Shown: positions 12,584-25,533, counted from the first letter of the stretch. The stretch is DNA of 64,000 bases from Cryptomeria japonica (GCF_030272615.1 NC_081409.1:474230573-474294572); one strand, 5' to 3'. Translations and numbers: made by a program. Notes: generated by a model not told the origin, from the sequence alone.

Positions 12584-13493
12584 ATCCTCCCCTTTGGCAT
12601 TAATGGCAACATATGAATGTGAAAAAAACTTAATGAAAAGAAAGAAATCAACAACCAACAATGTCCCCCTAAGATTATGCACAGAGCTCTCTCTGACATA
12701 AGGTTTTTCACATGCTTCTCTCCCCCTTTGACATCAATGCAAAAGGCACATACAACAAAAATATTTATTCTCTCCCCCTTTGACACACTAAAAATTTTAA
12801 ACATTTGAAACACATCACTGACTACTCCTCTTGAGAAGCAGCCACACTCATCAATCCGGATCACAAGATATCTCTGTGAAGTCCACCAAACTGATGCAAC
12901 TCCATGCATCTTAGTTCTCATCAAGAGGGGAAAGTACCCCTAGCTTCTCTATGAGATACTCAAATGTATCTTTAGGCAAAGGCTTTGTGAAGATATCTGC
13001 AATCTATTCCTTTGTAGATACATACTGCAATCTGACTTCCTTTTCATTCACCTTCTCTCTCAAGAAATGAAACATGATTGATATATGCTTGGTATTAGAA
13101 TGCAACATTGGATTCCTATAAATATTGATAGCACTTGAATTGTCACAGTATATAGCAGTAGGCTCATCAAAAATAACTTTGATATCCTTCAACATCTGCT
13201 TCATCCAAATCACCTGAGTATAGTTGCTAGTAGTGACAATGTATTCAGCTTATGCAGTAGACAAAGATATAACATTCTTCTTCTTAATCATCCATGAAAA
13301 CAATCTCTTACCCAAGAAAAATGCACCACCACTAGTACTCTTCCCGTCGCCAACATCACCTGCCCAATCAACATTTTTAAAAGCACACAAAGTAAAATCA
13401 TAATCTCTAGGATACCACAAACCAAAATCAACTGTCTCTTTTAAATATCTGAAAAATTCTCTTCACAACAAAAACATGAGATTCTTTACCTAT
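12584..13493 (-). pseudogene. b2 (left part): copia RNase H
   Basis: Minus-strand RNase H at about 13480-12980 carries IWMKQMLKDIKVIFDEP, the CDNSSAINI block with a catalytic Asp, and HFLREKVNEKEV. It is followed by 3' non-coding sequence up to L2. The coding sequence is cut at 13488 by the chromovirus, whose target duplication CCTAT is at 13489-13493, and resumes at 21429. Confidence 0.85.
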
Positions 13494-15128
13494 TGATGAA
13501 GAGGCAACAGACCGGAAGGAGGTTAACCTTAACCAGTCAACTTCTAAGGCTCACAGACTCAACTAGTAAACCCTGATTCCAAAGATCCTAACACAACACC
13601 AAGTTAAGAAATGGTTAAATGACACCAACCAACACCTTGGAAAACCCCAAGGCTCCACTATGTCCACTTAAAGACAACTAACACTTCTCAAGATCTTGTG
13701 TGACTAGACACACACCCTAGCAAACAATGAGTGAGCTATTACTAGGCTCAAGGGTTTGAATGGCCCACTAGACCAATTCAATACACAATCCTTGGAGGGG
13801 TGTTGTCACAATACTTTAACACAAATGAAATAGGATTTCATGGTTTAGGTCCACCAGAACATCAATCATGACTCATTCGCCCACAAACCTAAACCAGTTG
13901 CTATTAGGCCTCCTTTTGAAGGAATCAGGTGATAAATTTTGATACCTTGAGGATCTAGACAAACAAATTATGTTTTCAGATACCCTTTTGGGAGTTCTAA
14001 ACAATATCTCATTTTTTGGTACTAGAACAACTTGCAGATATTCCAACCGGTGCTGCACTAACAAACCTAATAGGGCTTTTAGACCTATTTGACTAAATGC
14101 CTTTCACAAACTGGTTTGGTTATCCTAATGGATGACCACCACTGACCATGAAATAATTCCAACCTCCAAAATAATCTTCTACCACATTCAAACCCTTTCC
14201 CAGTGCTCCACCTCTCAATTCTCATGCTTTGCACTCATCAAATTGGTCTGTCACATAGAGATGCCAGACCTAGGGTTAGTTCTCTATCCTCTTCACCCCG
14301 TTGCATCCTCTTAATGGATTTTGGTACTAATATATGATACCGTGGCCTGTCATCTCCTATAACGGTAGAGAGTTCAGTTAAGAATTGATAGGCCAAAACC
14401 CATTATTGCAGTCAAACCCTAGGGGTTTAAGGGTTTTAGGCTACCCAGTAAATATTTTCTTGTAGAAATGGGCAATGATCACTTCAAGGTTCCACACTAA
14501 ATTTAAAACAAAGGTAAGACAATATAACTACAGGATCTATGTCATGAGAATTCTCACCAATCCACCTTCAGTATGCAATCAATAGAAATCATATGATTTT
14601 TTGAGTTTCCAACAGTTCTTGATGCTTCAAATTCCTTTCCAAATCTACCAACATAACCAACTTACATTCTTTGGTGTTTGGGGCCTTTAAAGGTGTTTCC
14701 CAACTGACCATAACCTCAAACTATTTTTCAAACTAACTGACCGTTGGAGAATCCCGATTTACAAAAAGTGCAAAATTGTCATGACAACAAATTGACAATA
14801 TGACAAATTTTGCATAATTCAACCAGCTTAGACTCTAGACTATCATAGTCCCCCAAAATGATTACATTTGAATTTAAAACATAAAAAATGACTCAAATAG
14901 ACTTGTGGTTTCTTGATCCCTCAATTTAGAGCATTATGACCCTTATTGACTCAATTTGCTCTACTGGACCCTAGATGACAATTTGATCCAAACATGGACA
15001 AACTTGTCACACTCCTAGGACATTGAATTACAAAAAAGGACCCATAGGGTCATATTACATTTCTTATAACTAATAGAAAATCATCTTGTTCCTCACTCAT
15101 TCCTTCATAGGTAGGTTCTCCTACACCA
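13494..15128 (-). repeat. Chromovirus 3' LTR
   Basis: Begins TGATGAAGAGG and ends CTACACCA, 1635 bp. The next bases, 'tattccccggg', are the complement of a purine-rich tract (CCCGGGGAATA on the element strand), as expected for a 3' LTR. The LTR carries no gene. Confidence 0.95.
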
Positions 15129-15150
15129 TATTCCCCGGGTGAAATTTGTC

Positions 15151-15450
15151 TCAAGTCCTCTTACAGACTAACTGCTGTAAATCACCACCTTGCTTTTTGA
15201 TATCTTCCTCTAGCATCCAGGTAGCTTCTAAGTCAGGAAGGCCATGCCATTTAACTAAGTGTTCAAAATAGGTCTTGTGCCTTGTTTTATTGGCTTCCTT
15301 GCTATCCAAGATGCACTTCATTTTAGGCGGTTCCTTAGGTGGTAAGTGTTTTATCCACTCTTCACTTTCTTGAACAGATTCACCTGCACATTCTTCTATA
15401 ATAGGACTCCTATACAATGTTAGATTAGAAACATTAAATAGAGGTGACAT
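15151..15450 (-). pseudogene. Chromovirus chromodomain (end of integrase)
   Basis: The frame shows the chromodomain pattern CILDSKE, then YFEHLVKWHGLPDLEATWM and EEDIKK. The aromatic and Trp residues of the methyl-lysine cage region are recognisable. In chromoviruses this domain, at the C-terminus of integrase, directs insertion to heterochromatin. Between here and the integrase core (15451-15768) the strand encodes the integrase C-terminal region (VGDMVMVLLSKDRLPKG) with stops. The domain is now separated from the core by stop codons. Confidence 0.9.
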
Positions 15451-15768
15451 AGAAACATCATCAAGGAGTTCAATTTTTTAAGCATTAGGACCATATTAAT
15501 CCAAAATTTTACAAGGTCCAATTCTGCGCATCCTTAACTTGCTATGGCTTCCCTTGGGTAGTCTGTCTTTGCTAAGAAGAACCATTACCATGTCACCCAC
15601 TTGATACTACACATCTCTCCTTCTCTGATCCACTCTTGCTTTAACCTTTTGACTATTCCGTTGTAAGGTATCTCTGACTTGTTGATGCACCTCTTTCATA
15701 ACCTCTGCAAATTCATCAGCACGTCCACTCCTCTTGTCCAACCCTTGGACATATCTTAATTCAAAGAC

Positions 15769-16628
15769 TCATCTTGGATGACTACCATAGACAATCTCAA
15801 AAGGACTTAGACCCATGCTCCTATTTATTGAATCATTATAGGCATACCCTACCTGAGGTATCACCACATCCCAATTACTTCCATGATCCTTTGTCAAACA
15901 TCTAAGAACATTTCCCAATAACCTATTCACAACTTTAGTTTGTCCATCGGTCTGAGGGTGATAGGCTGAGCTAAAAGATAAATTGTACCCAACCTTTTCC
16001 ACAAGGTTCTCCAAAAATGCCCTACAAACTTATTGTCCCGGTTAGATACAATACTCAAAGGCAACCCATTGATTCTAACAATTGCTTTGAAAAACAATCC
16101 CGCAATATAGCTAGCATCATTTGTGGTTTTACAAGGAATAAAGTGATCCATCTTATTGAACCTATCTACCACAACAAACACACTGTCATGACCTATCTTT
16201 GTCTTGGGTAATCCCATCACAAATTCCATACTCAAACTTTCTTATGGTCTACTTGGTATAGGAAAAGGTTGATACAGTCCTGCATTGGTTGAGACCTCCT
16301 TTACTCTCTGACACACAATACAACTCTCCACAAACTTTCTGATATCATTCTGCATCTTAGGCCAAAAGTAAAACCTCCTAACTAGGTCCAAAGTCTTATT
16401 CAACCCAAAGTGACCTCCTAAACCACCACTATGTTTCTCCTTTACTACATTATCCCTTATTGAACATCTAGGGATACATAATTGACACCCTTTGAACAAA
16501 AGACCATCCTGCAAGGTATAGTCAGAAAATTCTCCATGAAAAGCATTTGCAAACTCACAACATACCTTATATATTTCTTTGAAATCTTGGTCCTCTTCAT
16601 ACAATCCTTTGAGTGCTTCAACACCCAT
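15769..16628 (-). pseudogene. Chromovirus integrase with altered catalytic residues
   Basis: An H2C2 zinc finger (about 16500-16290; GGLGGHFGLNKT, FYFWPKM, CIVCQRV) is followed by the core (16235-15769). All three catalytic acidic positions have changed: SMEFVMGLP has Glu where the family has Asp, IVSNRDNKF has Asn for Asp, and [10 protein letters not shown] has Lys for Glu. A stop separates finger and core near 16239, and a frame change near 15970 splits the core. The protein could not catalyse strand transfer. Confidence 0.9.
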
Positions 16629-16631
16629 ACT

Positions 16632-17010
16632 CTACAACTGTACTTCTTGCATTGTCAACACCCTCCTACTTAGAGAATCTGCAACCTTATTGGCTACCCC
16701 TTTCTTGTGCTTGATGATGAAGGTGTATGCTTGAAGACTTTCAACCCATTTCATATTTCTATGACTGAGTTTCTCCTGTCCATTCAAAAAACTAAGAGCA
16801 TGATTATCAGTATACACAATAAACTCCTTAGGAAGCAAGTAATGTATCCACTTTTTCAGAGCTTGTACCATAGCATACAACTCTAAATCATATGAGGAAT
16901 ACTTCCTCTACGCTTCATTTAGTTTTTCATTGAAAAAGGCTACAAATCTCCTCTCTTGGCTCAATACTTCTCCTATAGCCCAACCACTTGCATCAGATTA
17001 ATGGTGAAGA
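16632..17010 (-). pseudogene. Chromovirus RNase H
   Basis: The frame reads [14 protein letters not shown], then ELYAMVQALKKWIHYLLP, YTDNHALSFLNGQ and ANKVADSLSRR, the usual Ty3 RNase H blocks with Asp, Glu and Asp in place. A stop near 16910 and a frame change at its upstream edge (about 17005) disconnect it from reverse transcriptase. Confidence 0.85.
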
Positions 17011-17817
17011 CCTTACTGAAATGAAGCAATACTAGGACTAGGTACTTGGCAAATTTTTGTTTTAAACACTCAAAACTCTTCTTTGATTCTTTGGTCCACA
17101 CAAACTTCACCTTACCACCACTCTTGATGGTTTCTAACATAGGTGCACAAATATCACTGTAATTTCTAATGAATTTCCTATAAAATGGTGCCAAACCATG
17201 AAAACTTCTTACCTCTCCGACTGTCTTAGGTGTAGGCCAGTTCAGAGTAGCCTCTACCTTAGAAGAATCCATCTTCAAGTCACCCTTAGAGATGAAAAAA
17301 CCCAAGTACACCAATTCCTTCTTCATGAAGTCACACTTCTCTAAATTTATCATCAACTTCTTCTCGTCCAGCCGCTTCAAGACTATCTCCAAGTGTTTCA
17401 AGTGCTCCTCCTTGCTCTTGCTAAACATCAATATGTCATCAAGGTAGACTACCACAAATTTCCCTATAAACTCTTGCAACACTTCATTCATTAGTCTCAT
17501 AAAGGTTCTAGGGGAATTTGAAAGACCAAAAGGCATCACAAGCCATTCATACAATCGTTCATTGGTTTTAAATACAGTTTTCCATTCATCCCCCTCTCTA
17601 TCCTTATCTAATGTTACCCACTCTTGAGATCAATTTTAGAGAAATAGGTAGTTTCCCCTAAATAATCCATTAGGTCCTCTATCCTTGGAATAGGAAACCT
17701 ATATTTGATGGTTATCCTATTGATAGCTCTAGAATCAGTACAAAGTCTCCATTTCCCATCCTTCTTTGGGCCTAAAGAAGTAGGCACTGCACATGAGCTA
17801 AGGCTCTTTCTTATCAA
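16973..17817 (-). pseudogene. Chromovirus reverse transcriptase
   Basis: Motifs in order: [42 protein letters not shown] with the first catalytic Asp, [31 protein letters not shown] (YLDD box) and YLGFFISK. Two stops in the segment after DLKSG (about 17605-17614) break the polymerase core. The gene runs on from the gag-protease frame, separated from it by a stop at about 17863. Confidence 0.9.
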
Positions 17818-17862
17818 CCCTTTATCTAGGAGCTCTTGAATTTTCCTAGCTATCTCTTCATT

Positions 17863-19191
17863 CTACTGTGGGGTCATTTTATATGATGCCTTGTTAGGAA
17901 GTACTACTCCCGATATAAGGTCGATCTGATGATTAATATCTCTAATAGGTTGCAGGGAATCAGGTATATCTTCTGCAACCACTCCTTTGTATTGGTCTAG
18001 CAGTTCTCTGACCTCCTTAGGTCCTACCTCACTCACACCCTTCTTCCTTTCTTCCTTGGGCTTCACAATCAAAGAAAAACCTACTCCACCTTCCTCTAGT
18101 GTATCAATGAATTCTTTTTCTCCTAACATCATCACACTAGATCCTACATGTTGTGGATCTCCTTCTACCACTGACTGTATCCTAAAGGTCACACCATTCT
18201 TTTGGAAGGAGTAAGAATTATTTTCTCCGTCACGATAAGCATTTCTATCAAATTGCCATGGTCTGCCAAGCAAGAGATGACAAGCATCCATTGGAAGGAT
18301 GTCACACAAAATTTTATCCTTATACCCCCCAATACTAAACTCTACCCATGCTTGTTCATTGATGAGTGTGTGTTGCCCTTTGTTCAACCAACTGACTCTA
18401 TATGGACAACTATGGGGTATTGTTTCCAAGTTCAACTTGTTTATTGCTTCCAAAGATACAATGTTATCAGTAGATCCTGAATCTATGACAACTTTACAAA
18501 CCTTACCTTGAATCTTGTAGTTGATTCTAAACAAAGCCTTCCTTTGGGGTGGCCCAATCTTCACTGGTTCCTTGAGCAGTGTCCTCTTGATCATTAGGTT
18601 CTCTCCCATCTCTGATGTCAAATTCACTTCAAGAGATGTCACACTCCTTGCATCTTCTTGAGTCAAAGTGGTTCTCCTCTCACCACCATGAGAAGTTGAG
18701 GCCTTCTCTGGACACTTGTAGGCTAAGTGCCCCATCTGATTGAAATTATAGTATCTCATACTAGAGAACTTGGATCCTCTCCATGATCCATTTGTCGTAC
18801 CTCTTCCATTAGGTCTTCTCCCACGATAGCCTCCTCTGCTACTTGAGTCCCCAACTTGCTCTCCTTGGATGGACTCACCATTAGACCTTTGGTTAGGAAT
18901 TCTTCCTCCAAAACTGCCTCTACCTCTGAAACTTCTCCCTCCTTTACCTCTATTACTCTGCTCACTTATTCTCTTTAGTTTCTCTTCTGCCCTTAGGGCC
19001 AATTGAAAACACTTGTTCACTATCTCCAGTGCCAAGATGCTGATCTCATCTTGGATATTCATCCTTAGGTCGTTCAAGTACCTGGCCACTTTCTCTGACT
19101 CTTCTTCTTGTCTCTTTGTTCTGAGACTGAGTTTATGAAACTCCTCCATATATGCATTCACATCAAGGCATCTCTGTCTAAGGTTATGCAT
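17863..19191 (-). pseudogene. Chromovirus gag C-terminus and protease
   Basis: An open frame of 442 codons. Its first third holds gag sequence, an Arg/Gly-rich region (GGRSFRGRGSFGGR) and a decayed zinc knuckle (YYNFNQMGHLAYKC, first two Cys lost). The protease follows with an intact VIDSGSTDNIV active site and the later LLLGRPWQFDR block. It ends close to the start of reverse transcriptase (PNKASYKMTPQ). A single stop near 19204 separates it from the upstream gag frame. Confidence 0.9.
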
Positions 19192-19203
19192 TTTTCTATA
19201 TAT

Positions 19204-19731
19204 CTACACTTCATAATCAATGGGCATGAATTGTGCCTTGACTTTAGCTTTCATCCTTTCCGAGGAGGTTATCATACTTTTTTCCTCCTTAACTCTCTCT
19301 CCTTGTACACAGTTCCACCATGTAAGAGAAGATCCCTTCAACCTTGTTTTTTCCAACTTAATCCTCTTATCATCAATGATTTCTTTGTACTCAAAATGAC
19401 TGGTCAATGCTTCAATCCAGTCTATCACCTCTTCTACTTCCATACTTCCACTATATATAGGAAAACCATCAATGGTGTCCCTATTGACTGACCTCAAGGC
19501 ATCTATAAATGCCCTTTGATCTATAGGTATCTCCTCTACCCGCTTAGAGGATTCCCCATATTCTTTATCCCTTTCTTCGTCAGTGTCACTTCCATCTTCC
19601 TTATCCTTAGTCTTTTTCAATTCTTCAAGCTTGGACTCAAGCATATCTTCAATCAACTTCTTCACCACATCTTGTGACATACTCTTAAAAGGCATTCTAT
19701 TAGCTCCTATTTCAATCTCTTCCTCTGACAT
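19204..19731 (-). pseudogene. Chromovirus gag, N-terminal part
   Basis: 175 codons from MSEEEIEIGANRMPF. An acidic and Lys-rich start (KTKDKEDGSDTDEERDKE) is followed by a retrotransposon gag domain (VEEVIDWIEALTSHFEY, LKGSSLTWWNCVQGERV). It lies about 50 bp inside the 5' LTR, so the start is likely correct. It joins the next frame after one in-frame stop. Confidence 0.85.
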
Positions 19732-19767
19732 ACACTAAGACCACACCACCAAGTGATCTTCAAAATC

Positions 19768-19784
19768 CTACTTTGATACCAATA
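19768..19784 (-). promoter_or_regulatory. Chromovirus primer binding site
   Basis: On the element strand, directly after the 5' LTR, the sequence is TATTGGTATCAAAGTAGG. It resembles the initiator-Met-tRNA primer site (TGGTATCAGAGC) used by many plant LTR elements. Confidence 0.8.
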
Positions 19785-21423
19785 TGACGAGGAGGCATAG
19801 ACCGGAAGAAGGTTAACCTTAACCAGTCAACTTCTAAGGTTCATAGACTCAATTGGTAAACCTTGATTCTAAAGATCCTAACACAACACAAAGTTAAGCA
19901 ATGGCTAAATAATACCAAACAACACCTTTGAAAACCCCAAGGCTCCACTATGTCCACTTACAAATAACTAACACTTCTCAAGTTCTTGTGTGACTAGACA
20001 CACACCCTAGCAAACAATGAGTGAGCTATTACTAGGCTTAAGGGTTTGAGTGGCCCACTTGACCAATTCAATACACAATCCTTGGAGGGGTGTTCTCAAA
20101 ACACTTGAACACAAATGAAATAGGATTTCATGGTTTAGGTGCATAGAAACATCAATCTTGACTCATTCGCCCACAAACCTGAACTGATTGCTATTAGGCC
20201 TCCTTTTGAAGGAATTGAGTGATAACTTTTGACACCCTGAGGATCTAGACAAAAAAATTATATTTTAAGATACCCTTTTGTGAGTTATAAACAATATCTT
20301 AGTTTTCAGTACTAGAACAACTTGCAGATATTTCAACTGGTGCTGCACTAACAGACCTAATAGGGCTTTTAGACCTATTTGACTGAACGCCTTTCACAAA
20401 ATGGTTTGGTTCTCCTAATGGATGACCACCACTAACCATGAAATATTATGCCAAACTCCAAAAATCTCTTTTACCACATTCAAACCCTTTCCCAGTGCTC
20501 TACCTCTCAATTCTCATGCATTGCACTCATCAAATGGGCCTGTCACATAGAGATGCCAGACCTAGTGTTAGTTCTCCATCCTCTTCACCCTGTTGCATCC
20601 TCTTAATGGCTTTTTGTACTAACATATGAATAGTGGCCTATCATCTCTTGTAACGAGAAAGAGTTCAGCTAAGGATTGATAGGCCAAAGCCCATTATTGT
20701 AGTCAAACCCTAGGGGTTTAAGGGTTTTAGGCTACCCAGTAAAAAAAAATGTTTGTAGAAATGGGAAATGATCACTTAAGGTTCCACACTGAATTCAAAA
20801 CAAAGGTAAGATAATCTAATTGTATGATCTATGTCATGAGCATTCTTACCAATCCACCTTCATTATGCAATCAATAGAAATCAGACGATTTTTCAAGTTT
20901 CCAACAGTTCTTGATGCTTTAAATTCCTTTCCAAATCAACCAACATAACCAACTTACATTCTTTGGTGTTTGGGGCCTTTAAAGGTGTTTCCCAACTGAC
21001 CATAACCTCCTCCAATTATTTTTCAAACTGACCAACTGTTGGAGAATCCCGATTTACAAAAAGTGCAAAATTGTCATGACAACAAATTGACAATATGACA
21101 ACTTTTGCATAATTCGACCAACTTATACTCTAGACTATCATAGTTCCCCAAAATGATTATATTTGAATTTAAAACATAAAAAATGACTCAAATAGACTTG
21201 TGGTCACTTGATCCCTCAATTTAGAACATTATGACCCTTATTGACTCAATTTGCTCTACCAGACCCTAGATGATAATTTGATCCAGATATGGACAAACTT
21301 GTCACACTCCTAGGACATTGAATTATAAAAAAGGACCCATAGGGTCTTATTACATTTATTCTAACTAATAGAAAATCATCTTACTCTTGGCTCATGCCTT
21401 TATAGGTAGGTGCTCCTGCACCA
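19785..21423 (-). repeat. Chromovirus 5' LTR
   Basis: Begins TGACGAGGAGG and ends CTGCACCA, 1639 bp. It is the partner of 13494-15128 and colinear with it throughout, with small indels and many substitutions. It is followed by the right copy of the target duplication CCTAT. Confidence 0.95.
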
Positions 21424-21428
21424 CCTAT

Positions 21429-23839
21429 CAACTTGAAATCTAGCAATAAGACATACAACATTCATAATATCAGGTCTAGTTTGAGTCAAATACAACAAAC
21501 CACCAACCATAGATTTGTATCTAGTCTGATTTTCTTTTGGAGAATAATCATCTTTTGTCAAATTACATCTGGTCACCATAGGTGTACCAACAGGCTTTGC
21601 ATCGTCCAAACCAAACTTCTTCAACAATTCCTTCACATAATTTTGATATAGCATTTACTACCAAAAATTCTAAAATGTCAAATTGTAGGAGCATGATCAA
21701 ACTAAAACTCATAAGGATTCTTATCAGTACCACATTTAATATGCACCCTGTTGAAAGTGTATACAATAGTACTCACAACTTCTATCCAATAGACATACAT
21801 AATATTTCCTTCGATCATAATTGTTCTAGTAGATTCCTAAATTGTCATTTTCCTCCTTTCCATAATACCATTGTACTGAGAGGTCCGCAGAGCAGATAAT
21901 TGTCTCTTCACCCCATGCTCTTCACAAAAAGAATTGAACTCACCAAAGGTAAATTCACCACCTCTATCTGATCTCAGACACTTCAGCTTCAAACCAGTCT
22001 CTGTCTCAACCATAGCTTTGAAAATCTTGAACTTCTCCAATGCGTTAGACTTCTCCCTTAAGAAAGTAACCCACATCATTCTTGAATAGTCATCAATCAA
22101 CAACATGAAATATATGTCACCTTGCAAGCTTCTTACTCTAGACGTACCACACAAATCAGTATGTACAAGATCCAATATCCCATTAGAGGTATATTATTTG
22201 CTTTTGAAAGAAACTCTTGTTTACTTCCGTAACTGACATTCCTTGCATACCAAATTAGAAGGCTTTACAATCTGAGGTAGATCTCTTACAACTTTAGTGG
22301 AACTTATCTTAACCATGCAATCAAAATTTACATGACACATCCTTCTATGCCATAAACAACTTTCATCAACCTAAGTAATTAAACAACTTTTACCACCAAC
22401 ATTCAAGTGAAAGATATTACCTTTAGTCTTTGTACCTTATGTAGTTTCAGTTCCGGAGCTATTCAAGATCTTACATCTACCATCCTTGAATCACAAATCA
22501 CATCCCTTATCAACCATCTATCCAACACTCAAAAGATTATGCTTTAGACCTTCAACATACAAGGCATCATTAGTGTTATTCTTTCCATCAAGAGAAATAA
22601 TACCTCTATCACAGATTATACCAACTTTTTCATCTCCAAATCTTACTACACCACCATCATACTTTTCCATACTCACAAACTTACTCTTATCACTTGTCAT
22701 ATGATGAGATCAACCACTATCAATAACCCATTCATTTTTCTTCTCAATAATGCAGCTAGTAGAAACAATAGTCACTGGATCATCTTACCTAATAACAATG
22801 AACACCCACTTATCTCCTGAATATTATTTATTAGATTCATCATCTGTCACACCTTCATTAGTAGCAAAATAGAACTTCTTATGATAACTAAATTTATAGG
22901 GCTTAAATGACTTCTTAGAAACTCTTTTCGGAAACCTTGAGGCAAAATGACATATCTTATTGTAAGAAAAATATTGAAGAGACAACTTTCCCTCATACTT
23001 ACCGACACCTTTAGGAAATCTTCTAGCAATCCGAGATGCAATCTCTTCAAGCTCTCTTTCATATTCTTCAAGCTCTCTCATCTCCTTTTCATATCTGGAT
23101 ACTCTTGTTGAACATTCTACCAGATCATATTTTTGCATCTTGGATATAGTAGCTTTAAATGTAGATTTAGATTTAGGAGGGGCTTCACCAAATTCTCTCA
23201 ACTCAAATGCAAAAATATTACCGATAAACATGTCTCTAGTCACATATGTCACCGTTTGAATCTCTTTAATAGCAATAGCCTTGTGCTTGTTAGAAGGAGG
23301 CAAAGATCTCAACACTTTAGTAACAATCTCAGATTCTTCCAATACTCCACCAACACATCTGATGTTCAACACAAGCTCATTCACTTTCTGCATAAAGGAG
23401 GCAATGTTCTCATCTTCTCCCATCTTAACCATTTCATACTTTGCCTTCAAACTCCCCAACTTAGAAACTTTCACATGACTATCACCTTCATACAAAGTCT
23501 CTAGCTTCCTCCATATCTCATGAGCAGTCTACAAATCCATCACATTAGTCATCTTAGAACCAAACAAGGTACTCAATAATTATTTCTTAGCTCTAATATT
23601 GAATTCAACTTCCTTTATCTCATCCGAAGTGGTAAGACCATTCTGAAGAGCATTATACATATTCTTAGTAATCTTCTAATAGTCTTCATTGATGCATCTC
23701 AAATGAAATTCCATCCAATTTTTCTAGAGAGTGTAATTTGTTCCATCAAATCTCAGACTATCCTTAATAGAAAAGGTTTCCATCCTGGATCTCCACAAGT
23801 GGTCAAGCTTCTTTCAGAGGATCTAACTTTGATACCAAT
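21429..23839 (-). pseudogene. b2 (right part): copia gag, protease, integrase, end of RT
   Basis: From right to left: gag with a UBN2-type region (23495-22980; YEGDSHVKVSKLGSLK, NELVLNIRCVGGVLEESE). The zinc knuckle (FSYNKICHFASRF) has lost Cys residues. Decayed protease follows, then a pre-integrase region (about 22480-22200). Integrase (22175-21840) keeps DLVHTDLCG, the SDRGGEF Asp and the MERRKM Glu. At about 21655 the integrase (FGSKCYI) is fused directly to the reverse transcriptase end (VKELLKKFGLDD), so most of the polymerase, with its VDD box, is deleted. It then runs to the chromovirus site. Confidence 0.9.
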
Positions 23840-25142
23840 TATTGAAAACAATGCAACAAACTGAGGGGGGGAGGGGTGAATCAATTTTCTCACAAACTCA
23901 GCACAATTCAAACTTAGATTGAGATATGACAATGAACAATGAAAACATAAATCAACACCACATAAATAACACACATAACACCAATATTTTTGTCGTGGAA
24001 ACCTACCCACAAGGAGATAATACCCTGTTAGGAGTAAATGTAAATATTGTAATGGGGAATGCACATGCATTCAGGCACATTGCCTAGAGCTCACTGCTCA
24101 AATCACAAGAAGGGATACAACCCTGAGGATGGCTCATCGCCTTACAAAATTCAGACAACAACCCGTATTACATAAACTAAAATAATAATATCTCCACATG
24201 CCCGATTATAGTTCCTGTTAAGCACATATATTCAAACTCTTCTCTTTACACTTCTTCACACTCTTTCTCACATTTTCACACTTCTCCGCTAATGAAAGAT
24301 CAATTTAATGTTCACACACACAAATACATCTCTCAAATGAATATTACATACATTTATATAAATCATCAACCTATATTTCTAGATCGGCTAAACCCTCAAC
24401 ATGAATTACAAGATAATAACCACACACACTACAACAACACATGCAAACCAAAACAATTCCATCTAAGACATAGTATGGATCTAAATCACCGCCACAAACA
24501 TGCAACACCACCAACAATTATTCCTCGAACATCTGCAACAGGCTTCAATCACCAAGAATGTTGCATAACACAAAGAACACCATTGAATAAAGAAAATAGT
24601 CAATAATGTGCATAACGATCAATGCTGACCATCAACATGGATAAGAAACAATCTAGAAACATCCAAAAGAAATATGAATCACACCATAAACAACCACATC
24701 ACCACTTACTAAAATCTCCATCATCAATATATTGAACCTCAATAACACACGTTGAACTGACTAACAAACTGAAAGATTCACTTGCAAACTTCCCATCCGA
24801 ATTGAGGACACATATGAATGTCTCAAACACTTTGCCGAATCTGCAAACCAAGCTAATGCAATTCCGGAGCGTAATCTAGAATATCGAATAACATGAACAA
24901 CTCAAAACCAACCATAATACCCAGCCTCATAACTCGATCAAATCATCATGTGAACCATTGAAAGTTATACTAAAACAACTAAACATGCATATCACAAAAC
25001 CCATTAAATCACAACAGCTCAACTGCAACATACTGGCCAAACCAACTCATTTAATCTAACTGCAACACTGGAATACATAGAAAAATATTTTGACATCAAT
25101 GACATCACATCACTCCTCCAAACTTCTCAGTAATATCCAACA
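23840..25142 (-). repeat. L3: shared LTR between b2 and b3
   Basis: Left end TATTGA (degenerate), right end CCAACA, 1303 bp. On the left is the primer-site complement 'gataccaat' (it is the 5' LTR of b2). On the right is 'atctccccctttgac' (it is the 3' LTR of b3). It is closer to L2 and L4 than to L1 and L5. Confidence 0.9.
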
Positions 25143-25533
25143 ATCTCCCCCTTTGACATTGATGAAAACATATGAATGTGAAAAAAAATCAATGCAAGAA
25201 AGAAATCAACAACCAAAAATCTCCCCATAAGATTATGCACATCACTCTCTCCCCCATAGGGTTTTTCACATGCTCCTCTCACCCTTTGACATCAATGCAA
25301 AAGGCACAAACAACATAAATCTTGATTCTCTCTCCCTTTGACACACACTAACAATTTTGAACATTTGAAACACATGACCGACTACTCCCCCTGAGTAGAA
25401 ACCACACTGATCAACCCTGATCACAAGATATCTCTGTGAAGTTCACCGAACTGATGCAACTCCATGCATATTAGCTCTCATCAGGAGGGGCAATTGCCCC
25501 TAGCTTTTCTCTGAGATACTCAAATGTATCTTT

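Larger units (their letters stand above)
13494..21423 (-). mobile_element. Ty3/gypsy chromovirus inserted in b2
   Basis: A complete-length 7930-bp element with LTRs at 13494-15128 and 19785-21423, flanked by the duplication CCTAT (13489-13493 and 21424-21428). On the minus strand it encodes gag, protease, reverse transcriptase, RNase H, integrase and a chromodomain, in that order. Removing it rejoins the copia reverse transcriptase of b2. In the first 130 bases the two LTRs differ at roughly one base in ten by eye, so the insertion is old. Stops and frameshifts interrupt every gene and the integrase has lost its catalytic residues. Confidence 0.95.

Noticed and set aside
13494-15128. Host gene fragment in the chromovirus LTR (open frames near 13873 and 14132)
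   Set aside because: Comparable sequence is present in the other LTR, and the frames are short and not conserved between the two LTRs.
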